Of a DNA stretch of 64,000 nucleotides, positions 1-7,655 are shown piece by piece. The notes below the pieces were generated by a model. The model made no database searches. It was not told the origin of the DNA and was given only the letters and a program-made list of their open reading frames with translations. The stretch lies in assembly GCA_023392595.1 (NCBI GenBank), contig JAEVYU010000012.1:186001-250000 (forward strand), in the 5' to 3' direction. The DNA comes from Bacillota bacterium (GTDB lineage Bacteria > Bacillota > UBA4882 > UBA8346). The position numbers were made by a program, and so were the translations under genes. The stretch's first letter is position 1. The number at the start of each line of letters is the position of its first letter.

Positions 1-1
1 A

Positions 2-1276
2 ACCAACTTTATGGGAGATTTCAAACCGTTGGATTATTTTGAATGGGCCAAGGAGCTCGATATAGTTTCCTGGGACAGCTACCCCGATCCCGAACCCAAC
101 ACCTCACCGGACTGGGCGGCTTTTAACCACGATCTGATGCGGGGCTTGAAAAACGGCCAACCCTTCATCTTGATGGAACAGGCTCCGAATAACGTAAACT
201 GGCGTCCGGTCAACACCAATAAAAGGCCCGGCGTAATGAAGCTTTGGAGTTATCAGGCCATGGCCCACGGCGCGGACGCCATCATGTTTTTTCAATGGCG
301 CCAATCCCGCAAAGGGGCGGAAAAATTCCACAGCGCAGTCGTGACCCATACCGGAAACGACCAGTCCCGTGTCTTTAAAGAAGTCGCCGCACTCGGGAGC
401 GAATTGAAAGTTCTGGCGCCCCTCGTTGGTTCAAAGATCGAATCCAAAGTGGCTATTCTTTTTGACTATGAGAACTGGTGGGCCGTGGAATACGTCCAAA
501 GACCCAGCGCCGATGTAAATTACCTGGAACAAATCCGCAATTTTTATAAACCCTTCTATGAAATGAACATCTCGGTTGACTTTGTTCCGGTTGATGCCGA
601 CCTGACTCCCTACAAATTAGTGGTCGCTCCCTTGCTGTATATGGTGAAACCGGGGCTGAAAGAAAGCCTGGAGAATTATGTGGCCCACGGCGGTACTTTC
701 ATTGCCACTTTCTTCAGCGGCATTGTGGATGAAACCGATGGCGTTTTCCCGGGCGGATATCCCGGACCTCTTCAAGAGCTCTTGGGTCTGGCGGTGGAAG
801 AATTTGATCCTTTGGAGCCTCATATGACAAACCGCATCCGTTTAAGTCGAACTTTGGGGGACTTAAAGGGGGAATATGATTGCAATTTATGGTGTGAGGT
901 TGTTCATCCCCAAAATGCCAAAGTGCTGGCAAGCTTTCTCGATGATTACCATGCAGGCGACCCCTGTTTGACGGAGAATATTTTGGGTCATGGCAAAGCT
1001 TACTATCTGGCGACACAGCCGGAGCCTTACTTCTTGACGAAATTTTTGGATTATCTATGCCAGGAACTGAAAATTACCGCGCCAATGGTCGCCCCATCCG
1101 GAGTGGAAGTTCGCAAGCGTTCCCAGAAAGACCGGGACTACTACTTTATCCTGAATCACAATGACCACGAAGTAACTGTTACTTTACCGGCCGGCACTTA
1201 CAGCGATCGGATCACGAATCGTCCGGTGACGGGTAAAATAGCATTAGCCCCTAAACAAGTCGTTATTTTAGAATAA
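2..1276 (+). CDS. Beta-galactosidase, GH42 family (5'-truncated by window)
   Basis: The open frame is already running at base 2 and reads TNFMGDFKPLDYFEWA, the GH42 'TNFM' region that lies inside the catalytic barrel, so the gene starts before the window. The piece LMEQAPNNVNW contains the Glu that acts as nucleophile in this family; the acid/base Glu lies further upstream and is not visible. After it come the trimerisation domain (from about LVGSKIESKVAILFDYENWWAVE) and a small C-terminal beta domain ending ALAPKQVVILE. The family hydrolyses beta-D-galactosides, usually oligosaccharides taken into the cytoplasm. No neighbouring sugar gene is visible on the right side, so its operon, if any, lies to the left. 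Confidence 0.93.
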   Translation, partial: TNFMGDFKPLDYFEWAKELDIVSWDSYPDPEPNTSPDWAAFNHDLMRGLKNGQPFILMEQAPNNVNWRPVNTNKRPGVMKLWSYQAMAHGADAIMFFQWRQSRKGAEKFHSAVVTHTGNDQSRVFKEVAALGSELKVLAPLVGSKIESKVAILFDYENWWAVEYVQRPSADVNYLEQIRNFYKPFYEMNISVDFVPVDADLTPYKLVVAPLLYMVKPGLKESLENYVAHGGTFIATFFSGIVDETDGVFPGGYPGPLQELLGLAVEEFDPLEPHMTNRIRLSRTLGDLKGEYDCNLWCEVVHPQNAKVLASFLDDYHAGDPCLTENILGHGKAYYLATQPEPYFLTKFLDYLCQELKITAPMVAPSGVEVRKRSQKDRDYYFILNHNDHEVTVTLPAGTYSDRITNRPVTGKIALAPKQVVILE

Positions 1277-1319
1277 CAAGGATGATGATATATCGCTATC
1301 CATAAATGCGCCGGACTAT

Positions 1320-1369
1320 GAAAAGCACGAAAAACAAGGAACGCCTTTTTCCTGGAATTCGTGCTTTTC
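1320..1369. terminator. Stem-loop downstream of the GH42 gene
   Basis: GAAAAGCACGAA at 1320-1331 is perfectly complementary to TTCGTGCTTTTC at 1358-1369 (12 bp, 26-nt loop). It lies 43 bases after the GH42 stop. No clear T-run follows on the plus strand, so it may be a transcript-end hairpin rather than a standard intrinsic terminator. Confidence 0.45.
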
Positions 1370-1488
1370 ACGGGATAATGCCCACCGCTGAAACGGCGCT
1401 ATATTCTTGGAATGCAACTATAAAATCAGCGGCTTTCCGGTTTCCTTCCGGTAGCCGGAAAGCCGTTTCCGCAGCTCCAGCGATTTCT

Positions 1489-1674
1489 GATTTCATTTCA
1501 TCAAACATTTTTTCCATTTCTCCCTTGGGTGATTTCATTTCGCCAAACATTTTTTTCATTTCTCCCTTGGATGATTTCATTTCTCCAATCCTTTTTTCCG
1601 TTTCTCCCTTGGGTGATTTCATTTCTCCAAACATTTTTTCATTTCTCCCTTGGATGATTTCATTTCATCAAACC
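1489..1674. repeat. 42-bp tandem repeat, four copies plus a partial
   Basis: Units start at 1489, 1531, 1573 and 1615 (42, 42, 42 and 41 bp), with a partial fifth at 1656-1674. Each begins GATTTCATTTC and ends TCTCCCTTGG(G/A)T. Because 42 is divisible by three, both strands stay open. The minus strand reads a 14-residue unit, EMKSSKGEMKKMFG, with Met and Gly at heptad spacing, so it would make a charged, coiled-coil-like peptide. The 41-bp copy shifts that frame: minus-strand frames 1619-1816 and 1368-1634 meet there. No ribosome binding site or recognisable domain flanks the repeat. I read it as the relic of a repetitive gene or as plain non-coding repeat DNA. Confidence 0.8.
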
Positions 1675-1879
1675 TTATCGTTATCTGTAAAAACCAATCC
1701 TTTTCATTTTTATTTATTTTTTGGACCTCTTGGACCTCATGCCCCTCTTTTCCCTCGTAAAAAAGGCAAAAAACTTCTATATCGGATGAAATAATAGGTA
1801 TTTTGAGCCTGACCACGCATGGTTAAACTATACCGCGGGCCTAACTAAAAGAACTTAAACGGGATTCACAGGATTTTAT

Positions 1880-1978
1880 GGATTTACGGGATTTTTTTAA
1901 AACCCTATGAATTATCTGTTTTTTGCAGCCCAATTTACCAGGTTTTAATCCTGGGAATCCTGCAAATCCCGTAAATCC
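1880..1978. repeat. 15-bp inverted repeat in a gene-free stretch
   Basis: GGATTTACGGGATTT (1880-1894) pairs perfectly with AAATCCCGTAAATCC (1964-1978) across a 69-base loop. Around the left arm the related text GGATTCACAGGATTTTA gives further partial copies. The stretch 1675-2320 otherwise shows no supported gene. The structure looks like a small palindromic repeat element. Confidence 0.6.
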
Positions 1979-2320
1979 TATCTCCGTTAACTTTTTTAGG
2001 CCAATTTTTATATATAGCTCCACAAATTTTCAAAATCATTTTGAGCTGATGAAACATCGGGTAGACACTTTTTAGTCATAAGGGGTAGGAGGGGCATGAG
2101 GGTGTAAAAATAAAAAGCCGGTTTTATAATCTCCAAGAGTTCTGCGGTTCATCAAACCCCTGCAGCGAAAGAGTTTTCTAAAATTATTACCTGGTGTTAA
2201 ATTTAATTTACCAGCTAAAGATGGTATTTTCTTATATTAAAACTCGCAAACGACTGTCCTATCAACATCTAGACTTATCGGGACAAAATCGACACACTTT
2301 TTCCAAAAAAAGGTGATATA

Positions 2321-2470
2321 ATGATAGTGGTTAATCATTCCCAAAATGCCGCTGTAGTTTATACAGGGCTTTTTTTATGCCCAAAATGCCGAACCGGTAT
2401 TTTAGGCTACAGAGAACGCAGAGTTCCCGGGACCGAATCGACACGCTATATAAAATCAATTCAATATTAA
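2321..2470 (+). CDS. Possible 49-aa protein with a CPKC knuckle
   Basis: An ATG at 2321 follows AAAGGTGATATA, a good ribosome binding site at normal spacing, and opens a 49-codon frame. Its middle reads LCPKCRTGILGYRERRV, a CPxC pair followed by Arg-rich text. Transposon-linked zinc-ribbon proteins (DUF6431-like) begin in a similar way, so this may be the N-terminal stub of such a gene; the second Cys pair is missing. A 12-bp direct repeat, CCCAAAATGCCG, occurs at 2340-2351 and 2380-2391 inside it. It sits alone among debris. It could equally be chance. Confidence 0.25.
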   Translation: MIVVNHSQNAAVVYTGLFLCPKCRTGILGYRERRVPGTESTRYIKSIQY

Positions 2471-3015
2471 AAACAGAATCATCAAAGCTCTCTGGCGCGA
2501 AAATCGATCCGGGTCAACCTTCCGGAAGAAAAATGGCTCGCATTTGGCTTCCGGGCCGGTGAATCCGGAGAAACCGAAAGCAACAACCAGGCAACGACGA
2601 ACTAAACTCAACAGCAGCGGCCCGCGAGGCGCTCCAATTCCGCTTAAAATGTAACCCCGCCTCTCCTGATTTCTGGAGGGCGGGGTTGAAATTGGATACC
2701 GTGGTTCTAAAATGCCTATTTCACCTAACCCCAACCCCTTCCCTCCTTCTGAAAGCTTCTTATCTGGGACAAGGAAGGGGTACCTCAATCTGTTTGATTC
2801 TTGCTTAGACCTCAGGCTGTTACCATTTCGGATAACACTTTTTTAATATCGTTGACTTCTGATGATCGATGGCATGTATCTATCCACCTTTCACCCCAGT
2901 GATATTTTTATATTAGCAATTTTTCATTCAAAGAAAACCCCTTCCCTTTCCTAGATTATTATGTTCAGAATGAGGTCGCGCCTCAAAAAAGCGCGCGGGG
3001 ATCAAAGGGGTTAGG
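2471..3015. other. Gene-free stretch with a GC-rich hairpin
   Basis: No supported gene. AACCCCGCC near 2653 pairs with GGCGGGGTT ending at 2687, a strong hairpin that is continuous apart from one bulged base. The text from about 2720 to 2790 (CCCCAACCCCTTCC) and 2935-3010 (CCTTCCCTTTCC, GAGGTCGCGCCTC) has the look of decayed interspersed repeat sequence. Open frames here have no family resemblance and no ribosome binding site. Confidence 0.5.
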
Positions 3016-3198
3016 TCAAGTCGTATCGTTCTCCAGAAACTTCCCGGGAGTGACGGAACGGGTCAGTTGGTTGTTGGCGTCATACTCGAAGCTCTTGATG
3101 GCGCTTCCTTCGGTGATGGCCGTGATGTTATTGTTGTTATCGTAGTTTGCAGAAAGCTTGTTCCATTGTCTACCAATCCACTGAAATTTATGATACAA
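3016..3198 (-). pseudogene. RHS/YD-repeat protein fragment
   Basis: The minus-strand frame contains ITAITEGSAIKSFEYDANNQ and then LTRSVTPGKFLEND, which is YD-repeat text of the kind that precedes the core of RHS proteins. The first dozen residues are unrelated and the frame ends at once after ENDTT, so both ends are lost. It lies 2.8 kb downstream (minus-strand sense) of the truncated RHS gene at 5798-7045. The two pieces may be parts of one ancestral RHS locus that was rearranged. Confidence 0.75.
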
Positions 3199-3224
3199 TA
3201 CTTTATTAAGAGGTGAGCAATTGC

Positions 3225-3491
3225 ATGGACGATAATAAAGTGGCCGTTTTAATGGAAGACTTAATGTCTCAATTTCGCACCTTTGGTGAGGGATTGGATG
3301 GTCTTAGAGACGAGATAAAGGATTTTAGGAAAGAAACCAATAATAGACTTGAAACCATCGAACAAGAACTCATTCATTTTAAAGCCGAGAATCGTCTGGA
3401 ACATAAGCAAATAATTCAAGCGGTCCAAGATTTGGATAACGAAGTTAAAAGACTGGACACAGAAGTAGTCCAAATAAAACGGGTAAAATAA
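3225..3491 (+). CDS. Small coiled-coil protein, function unknown
   Basis: The predicted product has 88 residues and begins MDDNKVAVLMEDLMSQF. From about residue 20 on it is a nearly continuous amphipathic helix with heptad hydrophobic positions and many Glu/Lys, ending DTEVVQIKRVK. The ATG at 3225 is preferred over an in-frame GTG at 3213 because AAGAGGTGAG sits 9 bases before the ATG, while the GTG overlaps it. A TGATACAAT extended -10 box lies at 3191-3199, inside RHS debris. Proteins of this size and form are common in Bacillota genomes next to mobile DNA; no function can be assigned from sequence. Confidence 0.7.
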   Translation: MDDNKVAVLMEDLMSQFRTFGEGLDGLRDEIKDFRKETNNRLETIEQELIHFKAENRLEHKQIIQAVQDLDNEVKRLDTEVVQIKRVK

Positions 3492-3601
3492 CTTTTTGCG
3501 TGAATGGTACTTTGTTTTTACTCATCTTCTCAAGGATTCATTTAAAACCCGTGCCGCCCTTGAAATAGAAATTCTAGCCCTCGCAGCCAATTATCCCTTT
3601 A

Positions 3602-3970
3602 TCAACAACGGAGAAACAGAGCAAGACCTTTAAACATCCTCGCGAGCCATCTTCTCCCTTTCTTTCCGGACTTTCTACCCCGCATCCCGCAGACCTTCAT
3701 CCAAAACCTTTCCAAACTTAACCGGTCACACAACCCCTGCAGGTACATCGTCCGTATTTCTAAAGCGCCCTGCTCCATCAGGACATCATCCAGCTCAAAC
3801 ACAAGCCGTTGCATTTCAGGCGGCAAGTTCCGCTCGATTTTATCCAACAGTTCACAGAGTCTGGCAATCAATTCCCGGTAGCGCGAGTCCTTGGCAAGTA
3901 GCTCCGTCTCAACTTCGATGGCCCGCTCGGCTATAGCGTCCCGTAATATTTGGGCGTAACTTCTGAGCAT
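3602..3970 (-). CDS. Small helical protein divergent from the XRE repressor
   Basis: The 122-residue product starts MLRSYAQILRDAIAERAIEV after a strong AGGAGG. Its centre, with IERNLPPEMQRLVFELDDVL and a following MYLQGLCDRL, resembles short DUF6809-like proteins of Bacillota in layout (helix, 'LxxELDxL', then 'YLQGL'). The last 30 residues are Lys/Arg-rich and unlike that family, so the 3' end may be altered. It is transcribed away from the XRE gene, and the shared intergenic region contains three copies of the same operator half-site, so the XRE protein very likely controls it. Function unknown. Confidence 0.65.
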   Translation of the reverse strand: MLRSYAQILRDAIAERAIEVETELLAKDSRYRELIARLCELLDKIERNLPPEMQRLVFELDDVLMEQGALEIRTMYLQGLCDRLSLERFWMKVCGMRGRKSGKKGRRWLARMFKGLALFLRC

Positions 3971-3996
3971 TGAAATTCCTCCTTTCTCTTAAAAAA

Positions 3997-4074
3997 ACCT
4001 AATATTTTTGTATCTATATATAATATAAACCTATTTTTTAGGTTTATCAATAAATTATTACATAATTTTTAGGT
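3997..4074. promoter_or_regulatory. Operator region of the divergent XRE/small-protein pair
   Basis: A perfect palindrome, AAACCTATTTTTTAGGTTT, occupies 4027-4045 (7-bp arms, 5-bp centre). The same half-site appears as ACCTAA at 3997-4002 and as TTAGGT within 4069-4074, one near each gene start. The region between the two genes is extremely AT-rich. This is the usual layout for an autoregulating XRE repressor that also represses its divergent partner. Confidence 0.65.
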
Positions 4075-4130
4075 ATTTTTTAATGATTACCAAAAAAAAT
4101 AGTACTATAAGAGTGGGGGTATTAAGACAT

Positions 4131-4502
4131 ATGATAGGTGAACGTTTGAGATTGCTCAGAGAAGAAACGGAATTAACACAACAACAGATTGCTGACGGTG
4201 TAAACTCAACCCAGCAAAAAATTAGCAACTACGAAAAAGATATCGTGGAGCCTGACTGTGAAACACTTATCAAATTGGCAAATTTCTTTAATACAACGAC
4301 TGATTATATTCTTGGCCGTACAAACATCCGATATCCGGCAGAAATGACCACTGTTTGCCATCAAAATACCTCAATAGCAGACCTTCCGGAAGAAGCTATC
4401 ATAGAATTAAAAGCATTTACCGAATATTTAACACACAAATATAAAAAGCCGGATAAACATAAATCCTCACACTCATCCGGAAAAAATATGAATGAAAGTT
4501 GA
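4131..4502 (+). CDS. XRE-family helix-turn-helix repressor
   Basis: The product of about 123 residues starts MIGERLRLLREETELTQQQI and carries a complete Cro/C1-type helix-turn-helix in its first 65 residues, including VNSTQQKISNYE (recognition helix) and the LIKLANFFNTTTDYILGR signature at its end. The C-terminal part is short and polar, too small for a LexA-like or peptidase domain. I chose the ATG at 4131, preceded by GTGGGGGT, over the earlier ATG at 4083, which has no ribosome binding site. Its last four bases overlap a transposase remnant. It probably binds the palindrome at 4027-4045. Confidence 0.85.
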   Translation: MIGERLRLLREETELTQQQIADGVNSTQQKISNYEKDIVEPDCETLIKLANFFNTTTDYILGRTNIRYPAEMTTVCHQNTSIADLPEEAIIELKAFTEYLTHKYKKPDKHKSSHSSGKNMNES

Positions 4503-4741
4503 ATATACTACTACGCCGGGAATTGCTTGAGCATATTATCCCTATGAATCAAAAGCACCTTGAGTATCTGCTTCGAAGTTATATTCATGATTATTACAAC
4601 CCAAGCAGGATTCATCCGGGTTTTGGACGGCAGACGCCGCTTCCTTCATCAAAACCGTCGGAAACATCCATTGCCGAAACAACTTTAATTTCCGAACCGA
4701 TTCTGGGCGGGCTGTATCATAATTATCGCAAAGTTTCTTGA
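4499..4741 (+). pseudogene. C-terminal remnant of an rve-type (integrase core) transposase
   Basis: The 80-residue frame contains HLEYLLRSYIHDYYNPSRIH, then a short Gly-rich turn and near its end GGLYHNYRKVS. These match the end of the integrase-core transposase group whose C-terminus reads 'RHLRxLLxEYVxYYNxxRxH ... GGLHHRY'. Only this tail remains; the DDE catalytic part is absent. It abuts and overlaps the XRE gene by four bases, which mimics translational coupling but is better explained as the scar of an insertion or deletion. Confidence 0.75.
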
Positions 4742-4963
4742 GCAAAACTCAATCTTCTTTCAAAAGCATGCATCGTGCACTTGGATGCTTGATTTGCCAT
4801 GCCTTTTTACAAAAATTCTTACTAAAAATGGTAAATTTCTCTTGGAAATAATTTGAATTTTTTTGGGCTTATCCTAAAAATTCATATTGATCTTTAGTTT
4901 AGACCAATTTATTACTTCATTTTTTCCACCGATGGATTTTTTGCAGCCTACATCATTTGACCA

Positions 4964-5007
4964 ACAAAAAATGAAGTCCAACTTTTTAGTTAAGCTTCAC
5001 TTTTTGT
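4964..5007 (-). terminator. Terminator-like hairpin after the HEAT gene
   Basis: ACAAAAAATGAAG (4964-4976) pairs with CTTCACTTTTTGT (4995-5007) with a single mismatch and an 18-base loop. On the minus strand the stem ends in a T-rich run. It is placed where transcription of the RHS/HEAT pair should end. The rest of 4742-5091 holds no gene that I can support. Confidence 0.5.
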
Positions 5008-5091
5008 TCGGACGGAATTATTGAATTAACAACATGAATTAATAGAATCATCATTATCTCTTAAAGTTTCGCGAAATAAATTTTTTTATTG

Positions 5092-5784
5092 TTAACTGTT
5101 GTAATTATTAAGAATACCTTCAATTAGGCTTCTTACGGCTATTGTTTTTTCAATCAATAATCGTTTCTTGAGAATAGCTAATAACTCATTTTTGTTTATG
5201 TCAGAAATTACATCTTTGATAAGATTTACTATGACACAGCGGTTCTCATAGTTTCTATTATTTATTTCATTTAAGAGTAAATTCAAATATTGTTCTTCCC
5301 CAAAATTAAACAACGCTTCACAAATCCGAATTTTTACTCCTTGATTTTTCTCGCTTTTCAACCGCTTTTCCAAGAAGGGGATTAATTTCCTGTCCGGTAT
5401 GGAAGAATCTCTTTTGGCGATTTCTACCATCGAACCAGCAGCATATCCTCTTACTAAACTACTTTTATCTTTAATAAACCTTTCTCTCAAGAGAATGAAT
5501 GATTCTCTTGTTTGTCCATTACTTAAAGACTCACATGCACAGACTCTAACTACTTCATTTGGATCGGCAAGAAGTTTCATTAAGATTTTTTCAGCATCTA
5601 TGTCATCATATTTAAAAAGAATTTCGGCAACAGTCCATCTTACTTCATCGTCCTTATCTTCTGATAAAATTTTTAATAAATCTAATGAATTATTTAATTC
5701 ATTTACGTTTTGCCCAATCCTATCAATGAGATTGATTTTTTCCTGAATGTCCATATCTTTTAATTCTATTTTATCATTTTTCAT
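5092..5784 (-). CDS. HEAT-repeat protein, candidate RHS immunity protein
   Basis: The 230-residue product is cytoplasmic (no signal peptide) and built from tandem HEAT/Armadillo-like helices: DDEVRWTVAEILFKYDD, then NEVVRVCACESLS, SLVRGYAAGSMVEIA and VKIRICEALFNFGEE, spaced about 35-40 residues apart. It starts 13 bases after the stop of the RHS gene and has its own AGGAAG, so the two form one transcription unit. In RHS and other polymorphic toxin loci the gene directly after the toxin tip normally encodes the immunity protein, and HEAT-type immunity proteins are known. The immunity role here is inferred from position. Confidence 0.75.
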   Translation of the reverse strand: MKNDKIELKDMDIQEKINLIDRIGQNVNELNNSLDLLKILSEDKDDEVRWTVAEILFKYDDIDAEKILMKLLADPNEVVRVCACESLSNGQTRESFILLRERFIKDKSSLVRGYAAGSMVEIAKRDSSIPDRKLIPFLEKRLKSEKNQGVKIRICEALFNFGEEQYLNLLLNEINNRNYENRCVIVNLIKDVISDINKNELLAILKKRLLIEKTIAVRSLIEGILNNYNS

Positions 5785-5797
5785 TAGTTTTACTTCC

Positions 5798-7045
5798 TTA
5801 TTTTTTCTTTTCTTTGGTCTGCCTACTTTGTCTCGTCTTATTTGCTTTTTGTTGCGCTTTTATTCTTAGTTTTAGACTTGAAGGCGTGTTCGGATCTTTA
5901 TACAATTTATCAAGTTCTTCTTCGGTATAACCTTCTAATCCGCTATCTCTTACACGATTTTTCCCATGTTGTGCAAGATATAATTCCCCTCCAATTATTC
6001 CAGTCAAGATTCCGCTTCCTATAGCTAAGGCGGTTATTCCATCCACTGCTATATAAATTAATGGAATCACCATGACAAAAAAGCTATCCGTTCTAGAAAA
6101 ATCCGGCAACTGCGGCCCAAACCTTTTCGCTATCTCGGAACTATACCCGCTGCCGCCGTGATCATCGCTACTGCCGCCCTTATGGAACGGATCGTTTTCC
6201 ATCATTTCCTTTATCTTTTTTTCCGGGTCCTGGCTGGGATATTTAGGCTGGTTTTTAAAAAACCTATTGATGGCCTCACTCGTATCATTACCGGGGCCAT
6301 CATTACCGGTCATTTTATTCCAGGCATTGGACAGGGCGTTGCAAGCTGAACTAACCGCACTATTTATCGCATTTGCAACCGAACTTACAACATTACTTAT
6401 GGCTCGGCTTACTGAACTGACGGCGCTGCTTATCGCACGGCCAAACGAACTGGCCGCACTGCTGATAGCACTACCAATCGAGCTGAACGCACTACTGATA
6501 GCACTACAAACAGAGCTAATCGTGCTTGCCAAATCATAGCCTGTTGGATCAATATTACTCAGAGGGTTATTGGCACAATATGAATACAAATTGGGACTAT
6601 TGGGGTCATCCACCGGATCTTCCGATATAAACCGCCCTAGATCCGGATCATACCATCTCCCGGCAAAGTAATACAACCCCGTATCACTATCATACTCTTT
6701 CCCGGTAAATCCATGGGTCTCATCAAAGTCGCCATCCTTAGCAAACTGTGTACCAAAGGCGAGGTAATCCGCATTATAAACCGTTTTCCCCGCCGAATCC
6801 GTCACGGCTTTGACACTGCCCACCTGATCCGTATGATAATAATACACCTTGGCGCTTGTATCACCTATGGCCCCATCGACTCTGGCCAAATGCTTACCCA
6901 AGGCATAAACGTAGGACCTTACCCTGCCATCCGATATTCTCTTTTCAAAGATCGGTTCCGTGCCTTCAAACACATAATGAATGGCGCCGCCGCCCCGCTT
7001 AACCTGCCGCAGGCCGTCCGGACTGTATTCATAACATATTGTTCG
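5798..7045 (-). CDS. RHS protein, core plus variable C-terminal tip, 5'-truncated
   Basis: The open frame runs from just after a stop at 7046-7048 and opens with YEYSPDGLRQVKRGGGA, typical RHS text, so the long N-terminal part is lost. A GTG at 6973 could start a 391-residue product. The conserved RHS core GLYYFAGRWYDPDLGRFISE is followed by PNLYSYCANNPLSNIDPTG, the usual boundary of the variable tip. The tip has a Ser/Ala/Ile low-complexity run (about residues 150-218, quasi-period 7), then two hydrophobic stretches near IPLIYIAVDGITALAIG, and a Lys-rich end including RVRDSGLEGYTEEELDKLY. The toxin family is not recognised. It may be an orphan tip cassette or a dead gene. Confidence 0.8.
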   Translation of the reverse strand, partial: RTICYEYSPDGLRQVKRGGGAIHYVFEGTEPIFEKRISDGRVRSYVYALGKHLARVDGAIGDTSAKVYYYHTDQVGSVKAVTDSAGKTVYNADYLAFGTQFAKDGDFDETHGFTGKEYDSDTGLYYFAGRWYDPDLGRFISEDPVDDPNSPNLYSYCANNPLSNIDPTGYDLASTISSVCSAISSAFSSIGSAISSAASSFGRAISSAVSSVSRAISNVVSSVANAINSAVSSACNALSNAWNKMTGNDGPGNDTSEAINRFFKNQPKYPSQDPEKKIKEMMENDPFHKGGSSDDHGGSGYSSEIAKRFGPQLPDFSRTDSFFVMVIPLIYIAVDGITALAIGSGILTGIIGGELYLAQHGKNRVRDSGLEGYTEEELDKLYKDPNTPSSLKLRIKAQQKANKTRQSRQTKEKKK

Positions 7046-7156
7046 TTACAAAACCATTTTTACCTTTTTTGTTAAAAAATCCCGAATGTTATCCATCTGG
7101 AAAAATACTTAAAAAAGCAAACCAGCATCAACCTTGGGCGAAGACCTAACTCGCGA

Positions 7157-7288
7157 GGCTGTCTAAAAAGTAATTCGAAATCAATAAGAAATACAATATA
7201 TATCGCGCGCACGCGCGCGACTTCATCGAATATGTCGATTTCAATCTATTGTATTTCTTGATCGTAAAATTTCCTTTTAGCACGCCCC
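7157..7288. mobile_element. MITE-like palindromic element, copy A
   Basis: The element begins GGCTGTCTAAAAAG and ends CCTTTTAGCACGCCCC (imperfect terminal inverted repeats). An inner palindrome is formed by AAGAAATACAATATAT near the left and ATTGTATTTCTT near the right. A second copy with the same order and orientation lies at 16196-16310. Copy A carries an alternating CG stretch (CGCGCGCACGCGCGCG, from 7204) at its apex that copy B lacks. No transposase is encoded, so it would need one supplied in trans. Confidence 0.7.
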
Positions 7289-7494
7289 GGACTCTCTTCC
7301 CGTTACGGGATACCTCTGCAGTCAAAAATCTTTTGGGGATCAGTGACTCGGGTTACTCTTCCCCATGAAACCGCAATCATAAACCACATCCGGGGGGAAG
7401 AGCAAGAGTTAGGTGAACTTAAGCATCGTGACCTTTTCATTCGTTCATAAAATGCGATGATTTTGAAAAAATCATAAGCAAGAAGAACTCCGAA

Positions 7495-7613
7495 GGGGCT
7501 GTTGCAAAACTATTTTAAAAATAAATAGAGATATACCCTATATTGCTCCAATGAATAGACCATTGTGCATATAATGTATATCTCTATCGATAGATTTTAT
7601 TTCACGGCAGCCC
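7495..7613. mobile_element. Second MITE-like element of a different family
   Basis: The left end reads GGGGCTGTTGCAAAAC and the right end, reversed, GGGCTGCCGTGAAA; the GGGCTGTTGCAAAA end is of a type seen at insertion-sequence termini. An inner perfect stem pairs TAGAGATATAC (7526-7536) with GTATATCTCTA (7576-7586). It is non-coding and unrelated to copies A and B. Between it and copy A (7289-7494) I see no gene. Confidence 0.55.
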
Positions 7614-7655
7614 GATTGCACCCGACTTAAGGGCGCAAAACTGTCTCAGCGTTTT

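Noticed and set aside
1489..1674. CRISPR array
   Set aside because: The repeat units are contiguous without variable spacers.
1306..1794. Plus-strand frame of 162 codons across the 42-bp repeat
   Set aside because: It is open only because the repeat unit is a multiple of three. No ribosome binding site and no meaning outside the repeat.
2456..2788. Minus-strand frame of 110 codons
   Set aside because: Low-complexity text crossing a hairpin in decayed DNA, no ribosome binding site, no family likeness.
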